This document shows positions 14,337 to 19,059 of a DNA stretch of 19,059 bases, piece after piece. The stretch covers positions 1 to 19,059 of the forward strand of contig CAKSJP010000029.1 of assembly GCA_934463425.1 (NCBI GenBank), in the 5' to 3' direction. The translations under genes and the position numbers were made by a program. Numbering within the stretch: the first letter of the stretch is position 1; every line of letters begins with the position of its first letter. The DNA is from an uncultured Ruminococcus sp. (GTDB taxonomy: Bacteria; Bacillota; Clostridia; Oscillospirales; Ruminococcaceae). The notes below the pieces were generated by a model. It saw nothing but the letters and a program-made list of their open reading frames with translations. It was not told where the DNA came from and did not search any database.

Positions 14337-15107
14337 TTACTTTGTGTTTCCTTTATTCCAGGGCGTGATTGCTGTAAAAATCACACCCAGAATTTTATCC
14401 ATCAAGATGCCGATTAGTCCAATGACGATCATGCACACGATCACCACATCCGACTGCATCAGACTCCGTGCATTGCTCATGCGATAGCCGATGCCGGACA
14501 GAGATGCGATCAATTCTGCGGCAACCACTGCCATCCACGAAATGCCCAGTCCCAGTTTCAGTCCCACCAGAATCTGCGGCAGTGCATGGGGCAAATAGAC
14601 CTTTCGGAATGTTTTGAAATAATTCAGCTTATACAGCTGCGCCACCTCGATATAGCCTGCCGGCGTACTGGAAATACCGCTCATGGTATTCATCATAATA
14701 GGAAAGAATGCCGCCATTACGATTACCACCACTTTAGACAATTCCCCAATGCCGCACCAGAGGATAATCAATGGAATCCATGCAATAATGGGAATCTGCC
14801 GGATCACCGTCACCGTCGGCTGCAGCAGATATGTTATTGTCTTTGACATTCCCATCAGAGAACCCAGAACCGTTCCCAAGACGACAGAGAGCAGGTAGCC
14901 TTTCAGCACACGAGAGAGTGTAATCGAAAGGTCATTCCAGAGCTGACCGCTTTGCAGCATCTCCAGGAACGCCTGCCACACCATGGAGATCTTCGGCAGG
15001 ATACTGGTGGGAATACTGCCAAAGTGTGTGGCACAGATCCATGCCGCCACAATCAATACCGGAACGATCAGCCCCAGTAAAATCTGTTTGATTTTCTGTA
15101 TTTTCAT
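14337..15107 (-). CDS. ABC transporter permease, SsuC/TauC type
   Basis: A 256-residue inner-membrane protein with about six hydrophobic segments. It has a cytoplasmic EAA-like loop (EVAQLYKLNYFKTFRKVYLP then GLKLGLGISW) that contacts the ATPase. Length and layout match BPD-type permeases of sulfonate/nitrate/taurine importers. It begins 19 bp after the ATPase stop with GAGGGG upstream and ends 15 bp before the binding-protein start. Confidence 0.92.
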   Translation of the reverse strand: MKIQKIKQILLGLIVPVLIVAAWICATHFGSIPTSILPKISMVWQAFLEMLQSGQLWNDLSITLSRVLKGYLLSVVLGTVLGSLMGMSKTITYLLQPTVTVIRQIPIIAWIPLIILWCGIGELSKVVVIVMAAFFPIMMNTMSGISSTPAGYIEVAQLYKLNYFKTFRKVYLPHALPQILVGLKLGLGISWMAVVAAELIASLSGIGYRMSNARSLMQSDVVIVCMIVIGLIGILMDKILGVIFTAITPWNKGNTK

Positions 15108-15126
15108 GATATTATCCCCTCTTGCT

Positions 15127-15921
15127 TTAAATCATATATTCTGCCTCTTGCAGGAATTCCGCAGAATCCTGGAAGAAATGACCGTAGATTTTCTTTTTGT
15201 ATGCGGCAAAGCCAGAACTGCCGCGGTTCATGCGGGAATATTTGTCTGTGGTAATGATCTCCTGAATCTCTCCCGGCCGTGCTGACATAATCACGATTCG
15301 CTCTCCCAGATAGATCGCTTCGTCAATATCGTGGGTGACCATGACCATGGTGACTTTTTCTTCTCGCTGAATCCGCAGAATTTCTTTCTGCATCTGGATT
15401 CGCGTCAGTGCATCCAGCGCGCCGAACGGCTCATCCAACAGCAGAATAGAAGGATTTCCGGCAAGTCCTCTGGCAATTGCCACACGCTGAGACATTCCGC
15501 CGGACAACTGAGAGGGATAGGCATTCTCAAAGCCTTTCAGCCCCACCAATTCCAAGTGCCGTGCAATGTGTTCCTCCCGTTCTGCCTTTTTCATATTCCG
15601 AATGCCGAAGCCAATGTTATCCTTGATTTTCAGCCACGGCAGCAGCCGGTGATCCTGAAACACCATGCCGCACTCTGCATCCGGTCCGGAAACGGTGTGA
15701 CCGTTTCGGGAAACGCTGCCGTCCTGATACGATACCAGACCGCAGATGATTTTCAAAAGCGTACTCTTTCCGCATCCGCTGTGTCCCACAATCGTGACAA
15801 ACTCTCCCTTTTTCACAGAAAGCTCAATATCTTTCAGTACCTGAAATGAAGTGCCGTCCTTGACAAACGATTTGTTCAAGTGTGAAACTGTAATGATGTT
15901 TTCCTGTTCTGGTTCTTTCAT
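15127..15921 (-). CDS. ABC transporter ATP-binding protein, SsuB/TauB type
   Basis: A 264-residue ATPase with Walker A GHSGCGKST, Q-loop VFQDHRLLPW, signature LSGGMSQRVAIARG, Walker B ILLLDEPFGALD and H-loop VTHDIDEAI. This energises the importer formed with the next two products. It is the first gene of the sulfatase operon. The start is set at ATG 15921, preceded by AAGGTGAT. A GTG three codons upstream (15930) with AGGAG six bases before it is almost as good. Confidence 0.93.
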   Translation of the reverse strand: MKEPEQENIITVSHLNKSFVKDGTSFQVLKDIELSVKKGEFVTIVGHSGCGKSTLLKIICGLVSYQDGSVSRNGHTVSGPDAECGMVFQDHRLLPWLKIKDNIGFGIRNMKKAEREEHIARHLELVGLKGFENAYPSQLSGGMSQRVAIARGLAGNPSILLLDEPFGALDALTRIQMQKEILRIQREEKVTMVMVTHDIDEAIYLGERIVIMSARPGEIQEIITTDKYSRMNRGSSGFAAYKKKIYGHFFQDSAEFLQEAEYMI

Positions 15922-15978
15922 TGCTATCACCTTTTTCTCCTATGTGTCTTAAGGGTTTCATTCCCTTGGTGTGATTTC

Positions 15979-16007
15979 ATTTTACTCCACCGCAAGCAAA
16001 AAGTCCA
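15979..16007 (-). promoter_or_regulatory. Predicted promoter of the ABC-sulfatase operon
   Basis: Minus strand TGGACT (16002-16007), 17-bp spacer, TAAAAT (15979-15984). The -35 box is moderate. The first LacI-type palindrome lies 10 bp upstream of it, and the ATPase start codon follows about 60 bases after the -10 box. Confidence 0.55.
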
Positions 16008-16017
16008 GGAAGAATGG

Positions 16018-16031
16018 TGACAGCGTTGTCA
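16018..16031. promoter_or_regulatory. LacI-type operator 1
   Basis: TGACAGCGTTGTCA, a near-palindrome with one asymmetric pair and the central CG typical of LacI-family sites. It lies 10 bp upstream of the -35 box of the ABC-sulfatase promoter. Confidence 0.68.
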
Positions 16032-16063
16032 TTTCATGCACCTTCCCCCTGGAAAACGGGCGA

Positions 16064-16101
16064 AAAAATACCGCCTGCACTACAGCAAAAGCGGTATTTT
16101 T
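16064..16101. terminator. Bidirectional terminator-like hairpin in the divergent intergenic region
   Basis: An 11-bp perfect stem (AAAAATACCGC with GCGGTATTTTT) and a 16-base loop that itself contains a small CTG/CAG pairing. A/T tracts flank both sides. It lies between operators 1 and 2, upstream of both predicted promoters, so neither main transcript would contain it. It may insulate the two promoters or end an unseen short transcript. Confidence 0.6.
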
Positions 16102-16120
16102 GCGGTTACAGCAGTACAAG

Positions 16121-16134
16121 TGACAACGATATCA
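16121..16134. promoter_or_regulatory. LacI-type operator 2 (degenerate)
   Basis: TGACAACGATATCA shares its left half exactly with operator 3; the right half has one change from TTGTCA. It lies about 103 bp from operator 1 and 89 bp from operator 3, centre to centre, spacings that would permit looping. Confidence 0.5.
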
Positions 16135-16209
16135 AGTAAGATTTTGCGCAGACACAGCGTTTTTTCAATATTCTTTATTTCTCCCATAGGGAAACAGGTA
16201 TTTCTTTTT

Positions 16210-16223
16210 AGACAACGTTGTCA
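16210..16223. promoter_or_regulatory. LacI-type operator 3 (perfect palindrome)
   Basis: A perfect GACAACGTTGTC palindrome at 16211-16222 with central CG. It lies 7 bp upstream of the -35 box of the regulator gene promoter, so it fits autoregulation. Confidence 0.75.
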
Positions 16224-16229
16224 TACGCC

Positions 16230-16258
16230 TTGACAAGTTGAATTTTGTTCGCTATAAT
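16230..16258 (+). promoter_or_regulatory. Sigma-A promoter of the LacI-family gene
   Basis: TTGACA (16230-16235), 17-bp spacer, TATAAT (16253-16258): a full consensus promoter 45 bp before the start codon. Confidence 0.85.
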
Positions 16259-16303
16259 AAAATATAGAATACAGATAGAGATTATCGGATATAAGGTGAA
16301 AAA

Positions 16304-17377
16304 ATGTCAATTACCAAAATTGCAGCAATCACAGGAGCATCAGTTTCTACCGTAGCACGGATTCTGAGAGACCCGGAGCACAAATGCCGCTCTATGGAAC
16401 TAAAGGAGAAGATCTTACAGACTGCCCGGGAAATCGGCTATATCCCCAACGAAGCAGCAAAGGCGCTAAAAAGCGGCAATGTGCCCAAAAAGATCTTTCA
16501 CATTAACATTTTGCTGACTCGTGTTAATTCCGATGAAACCGACCCATTCTACAGTGAGATGCTCCGGCTGGTGGAGATCGAAGTGCGCAAAAGCGGTGGA
16601 ATGATCGAAAACATCTGGCGGCACGCGGTTTTTTCCAGCGAAAAAAAAGCCGATTTTCCGGAAATCGAAAAATCGGCGGCACAAATGCTCCGCGACACCA
16701 AACAGAAGCATGATGGGCTGATCCTCATTGGAAAATGTTCGCAAAAGGGACTGAAAACGTTGAAACGCTACGAAAAGAATCTCATCTCCATCAACCGCAA
16801 CTCAACCACCTATGAAGTAGATGAAGTACTGTGTGACGGCAGAAAGATCGCATTGACAGCGGTAAATTACCTGATCTCCTGCGGACATCAGAAAATCGGC
16901 TATGTGGGAGACTGCCACAATGAAACGCGCTATATCGGATATCAGGAGGCACTGGTGCACCACGGTATCGCACCGGATATCGACGATGTCTATGACACCA
17001 CACCAAACGAAAAAAACGGATACCAGGCTATGTCATATTTTTTTCAGCAGGAAAATCCGCCTTCTGCTTTTTACTGCGCCAATGACATTCTGGCGATCGG
17101 CATGCTGAAATATCTGGCGCAGAGCAAAAACTGGTACTATCATCCGTCCGTCATTTCCAGCGACAACATTGTGGAATCTCAGTACACTGTGCCCATGCTG
17201 ACAACGATTTCTTTGCCGAAAGCGGAAATGGCACATCTGGCAATTCAAATGCTTGTAGACCGTATGAGCGGCGGACATAAGGCTGTGGTAAAAACAGAAT
17301 TACAGTGTACTCTGGTCATTCGCCAGAGTGTACATCAGTACATTTCTACAGAAAACGAACCGGAATATTATATTTAA
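16304..17377 (+). CDS. LacI-family transcriptional regulator
   Basis: A 357-residue repressor-type protein. The N-terminal HTH is MSITKIAAITGASVSTVARIL, followed by the hinge region (IGYIPNEAAKALKSG) and a periplasmic-binding-protein-like effector domain with DGLILIGK, GHQKIGYVGD, AFYCANDILAIGML and the C-terminal VVKTELQCTLVIRQS. The ATG at 16304 has AAGGTG upstream. It diverges from the ABC-sulfatase operon with three palindromes between them, so it most likely controls that operon and itself in response to an imported compound or its product. The ligand cannot be predicted. It is the only plus-strand gene in the window. Confidence 0.93.
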   Translation: MSITKIAAITGASVSTVARILRDPEHKCRSMELKEKILQTAREIGYIPNEAAKALKSGNVPKKIFHINILLTRVNSDETDPFYSEMLRLVEIEVRKSGGMIENIWRHAVFSSEKKADFPEIEKSAAQMLRDTKQKHDGLILIGKCSQKGLKTLKRYEKNLISINRNSTTYEVDEVLCDGRKIALTAVNYLISCGHQKIGYVGDCHNETRYIGYQEALVHHGIAPDIDDVYDTTPNEKNGYQAMSYFFQQENPPSAFYCANDILAIGMLKYLAQSKNWYYHPSVISSDNIVESQYTVPMLTTISLPKAEMAHLAIQMLVDRMSGGHKAVVKTELQCTLVIRQSVHQYISTENEPEYYI

Positions 17378-17445
17378 GAACCTGTCTTCACAAGAAATAT
17401 GTGCGGATTTTTGAACACAATTTTGTTGCAAGCAAGCTGTCAAAA

Positions 17446-17491
17446 AAATAAGCACTTATGCCACATCATTGTGTGGTATAAGTGCTTATTT
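17446..17491. terminator. Strong bidirectional terminator between lacI-type gene and agr locus
   Basis: A 20-bp stem with one G-U-type position (AAATAAGCACTTAT/ATAAGTGCTTATTT plus inner CCACA/TGTGG) around a 6-base loop. The minus-strand side ends in a run of T (A run at 17442-17448), terminating the agr transcript. The plus-strand side has only a weak T stretch for the LacI-type gene. Confidence 0.85.
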
Positions 17492-17536
17492 CATAAAATG
17501 ATAAACTGCGCCGCTATGAAATCATTCTGCTTTAAG

Positions 17537-17565
17537 CAATACTGCACAAGCTTTGTGCGGTATTG
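17537..17565. repeat. Hairpin just after agrD stop
   Basis: A 12-bp inverted repeat with one mismatch (CAATAC-GCACAA against TTGTGC-GTATTG) centred on AAGCTT, four bases after the agrD stop codon. It lacks a T-tract, so it may protect the 3' end of the mRNA rather than terminate it. The true terminator is at 17446-17491. Confidence 0.55.
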
Positions 17566-17568
17566 TCT

Positions 17569-17709
17569 TTACTTTTTCAGGTTCTGCAGAGCCTTCGGTT
17601 CTTTCGGCTGATGACAACCGCCCCAAGAAGCTGCTCCTGCTGCCTTAACTGCGGCACTTTTTCCAATGCCAGCAATCTTTTTCAGTACTGCATTCTGGAT
17701 CTTACTCAT
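17569..17709 (-). CDS. agrD: AgrD-type cyclic autoinducer pro-peptide
   Basis: A 46-residue peptide. An amphipathic leader (MSKIQNAVLKKIAGIGKSAA) is followed by the core AGAASWGGC and then HQPKEP and a Lys-rich tail. The HQPKEP motif matches the post-cleavage recognition segment of Clostridia AgrD peptides (C. perfringens has HQPEEP after CLWFT). Aligned on it, the predicted five-residue ring is Ser28-Trp-Gly-Gly-Cys32, with Ser where Cys normally forms the thiolactone. The start ATG at 17709 overlaps the end of agrB by 8 bp, with a G-rich ribosome-binding site inside agrB. Its position directly after agrB supports the call. Processing and export would be by AgrB and sensing by the adjacent kinase. 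Confidence 0.9.
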   Translation of the reverse strand: MSKIQNAVLKKIAGIGKSAAVKAAGAASWGGCHQPKEPKALQNLKK

Positions 17710-18301
17710 ATTCATTCCCCCCTTTTCTGTTGTTTGATATTAAAATTAGTACTGCAATGCTGAACAATGTATACGCAATCAAAGCCGAAACTTTAGGAAA
17801 AGATACATATAAGCCGCAGCTCAATGCTTCCAAAATAATTACAGCAATAAAAGCTGCTCTGTGATTCCTTTTCTTTTGTTCCTTCGTTAAGGGCTTGTTC
17901 GGATTTTCTACCGGTGCATATTTCCATACACTCAGCAATGCAAAAACTAACATTAATCCATGTATGGTTAGGCTGTACATTTCACTCATATCACTGAGTT
18001 TTGTCATGCCTAACGTAAAGAATGTGATCCCTGCAAATGTAATATTGCATTTCAGGTACGAATCTGCATGGTAACCGCCAGTCCGCTGACGAACCGCAAC
18101 AAATATCACATAATACAGCACGGACAAGAAAAACATGTTTAAAGCAATTCCGATCGCCATCGTAATCAGCAGTCCAAAAGCGGTAGAAATCAAAATTTCA
18201 AATCCATACTGATAAACTTCTGCTTCTTGCTCCGCAATCACTTTCTTTTTGCATAAAAAATGCGATATGGACTTTCCAAGAAACGTGATGATCTTTACCA
18301 C
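17702..18301 (-). CDS. agrB: AgrB-family peptide-processing membrane protease
   Basis: A 199-residue membrane protein of the AgrB family with about five hydrophobic segments. It has the catalytic His in RQRTGGYHADS and the catalytic Cys seven residues later in SYLKCN. It cleaves the AgrD tail and forms the cyclic peptide. The start is uncertain: GTG at 18301 gives the usual family length, but the nearest AAGAAGG abuts it and the predicted transcript start is only about 12 bases upstream. No better ATG, GTG or TTG with a site is visible. The 3' end overlaps agrD. Confidence 0.9.
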   Translation of the reverse strand: MVKIITFLGKSISHFLCKKKVIAEQEAEVYQYGFEILISTAFGLLITMAIGIALNMFFLSVLYYVIFVAVRQRTGGYHADSYLKCNITFAGITFFTLGMTKLSDMSEMYSLTIHGLMLVFALLSVWKYAPVENPNKPLTKEQKKRNHRAAFIAVIILEALSCGLYVSFPKVSALIAYTLFSIAVLILISNNRKGGNEYE

Positions 18302-18319
18302 CTTCTTTCTGATAAGTCA

Positions 18320-18348
18320 ATCATATCGCATTTTATCATAAAAATCAA
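18320..18348 (-). promoter_or_regulatory. Predicted promoter for agrBD
   Basis: Minus strand TTGATT (18343-18348), 17-bp spacer, TATGAT (18320-18325), in the 71-bp gap between kinase and agrB. It would give a very short leader before GTG 18301. The direct repeat at 18354-18395 ends 5 bp upstream of the -35 box. Confidence 0.6.
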
Positions 18349-18353
18349 TACCT

Positions 18354-18395
18354 TGTTCCCCAAATGCAGGTTTTAGTCCCCCAAATGCAGATTTT
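18354..18395 (-). repeat. Tandem direct repeat, 21-bp period, candidate LytTR/AgrA operator
   Basis: Two adjacent 21-bp units, 18 of 21 positions identical, sharing CTGCATTTGGGG. The 21-bp period equals two helical turns, the spacing used by LytTR-domain regulators such as AgrA. The distal unit lies inside the 3' end of the kinase gene, where it encodes the last residues (NLHLGD) and stop. Confidence 0.62.
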
Positions 18396-19059
18396 CCTCT
18401 CTTGGGAGAAGAATATCGACATAAAACATGCCGTCTTTCTCATAAAAGTCAATCCATCCATTTCGTTTTGAAACAAGATCTGTCACAGAGCGCAGTCCCC
18501 AGCCATGGAGCTTTTTATTTGCTTTTCTTGTGGTCAATTCCTGATTTTTTTTCAGAACAGACGAGGTGATCGTATTTCTGACCACAAGCCGATAATAGCC
18601 TGCCTCTTCTGAAATTGTCAGAAGTATCTGTGCATTTGACGGATTTTTCTCACAGGCTTCTATAGCATTGTCCAGCAAGTTAGACAGTATGATACTAAGA
18701 TCAAACTCCAAATCATGAGGGATCTGAACAACCAGCCGCAATGAGGTATCGATTCCTTTGGATTGTGCATCATTGAATTTTGCATTTACCACTGCATTCA
18801 GCATCGTGCTAGAGCATTGTACTTGAGACAAAATTGTATTTACCTTTCGTTCTTTGAATTGTTTCGCATACTCCAATGCTCCGGAACAGTCCCCCTGTTC
18901 TATCATACCGCATAAACAGTCGATCCCATTCCGAAAATCGTGACGAAGAATCGAGATTTCTTCATACTGCTGCTGCAAATGCTGCATTTCATCTTGCTGC
19001 CGCTGCAACTGGATTTCCATAATATCCCGTTCTTTTTCAATTTGACTCGTGCGGTTCAT
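18373..19059 (-). CDS. AgrC-like sensor histidine kinase, C-terminal part (cut by window edge)
   Basis: At least 228 residues of a GHKL-type kinase. A coiled-coil of Gln/Glu-rich heptads leads to the phospho-acceptor motif ILRHDFRNGID. It is followed by the N-box NLLDNAIEACEKN and the G-box region HGWGLRSVTDLV, ending in VDILLP. This is the cytoplasmic half of AgrC-type receptors; the membrane sensor part should lie beyond 19059, and the Met at the edge is probably internal. The gene precedes agrB in the same direction, so it is the likely receptor for the agrD peptide. No response regulator is visible in the window. Confidence 0.88.
   Translation of the reverse strand: MNRTSQIEKERDIMEIQLQRQQDEMQHLQQQYEEISILRHDFRNGIDCLCGMIEQGDCSGALEYAKQFKERKVNTILSQVQCSSTMLNAVVNAKFNDAQSKGIDTSLRLVVQIPHDLEFDLSIILSNLLDNAIEACEKNPSNAQILLTISEEAGYYRLVVRNTITSSVLKKNQELTTRKANKKLHGWGLRSVTDLVSKRNGWIDFYEKDGMFYVDILLPREENLHLGD

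Noticed and set aside
13251..14417. Long plus-strand reading frame of 388 codons
   Set aside because: It lies antisense to the binding-protein gene, which has a lipobox, family motifs and a ribosome-binding site. The plus frame shows no recognisable protein and no start signal.
17399..17611. Short plus-strand frame after the LacI-type gene
   Set aside because: It runs through the terminator hairpin and antisense to agrD, with no ribosome-binding site.

Overview
The window looks like chromosome of an anaerobic Gram-positive Clostridia member, probably a gut Oscillospiraceae/Ruminococcaceae-type bacterium. The reasons are strong AGGAGG ribosome-binding sites, sigma-A type promoters, intrinsic terminators, a lipoprotein-type binding protein, an Agr peptide-pheromone locus and Clostridia-like protein sequences. 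Almost everything lies on the minus strand; only the LacI-type regulator is on plus. No RNA genes, CRISPR arrays, insertion sequences or prophage genes were seen.

Region 1 (1-11162) is an amine or amino-acid oxidation cluster. It holds two paralogous iron-sulfur flavoprotein modules: 2296->64, and 9848->6510, the second preceded by an ornithine-cyclodeaminase-family gene (11001->9868). Each module has a small [2Fe-2S] protein, an FAD oxidoreductase carrying a ferredoxin-type cluster domain, and a BFD-type [2Fe-2S] protein; module 2 adds a DadA/HcnC-like amine oxidase. This matches the subunit logic of HcnABC, opine oxidase and D-hydroxyproline or proline dehydrogenase complexes. Between the modules lie an AraC-type regulator with a downstream hypothetical gene, and a PII-like signalling protein cotranscribed with an APC-type amino-acid permease. 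Genes inside each module overlap by 4 bp (ATGA, once TTGA), so their translation is likely coupled.

The three metabolic operons of region 1 (module 1, PII-permease, OCD-module 2) share one cis-element: a TCCG-T-rich box, exactly 15 bp, a -10 box, 12-15 bp, then a terminator-like hairpin with a T-tract right at the predicted transcript start. The boxes are conserved in sequence, while the hairpins differ in sequence but keep their structure. This defines a probable regulon under attenuation control and is the most unusual signal in the window.

Region 2 (11255-17377) is a sulfate-ester scavenging locus: an ABC importer of the SsuABC/TauABC type (ATPase, permease, lipoprotein) followed by a cytoplasmic SdsA1-like metallo-beta-lactamase alkylsulfatase. 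It is divergent from a LacI-family regulator. The intergenic region has three related GACAACGTTGTC-type palindromes, a promoter in each direction and an unexplained hairpin.

Region 3 (17446-19059) is an Agr quorum-sensing locus: a histidine kinase cut by the window edge, agrB, and a 46-residue agrD overlapping agrB. The AgrD sequence suggests a serine lactone rather than a cysteine thiolactone. A direct repeat with a 21-bp period sits just upstream of the agrB promoter, like a LytTR (AgrA-type) operator.
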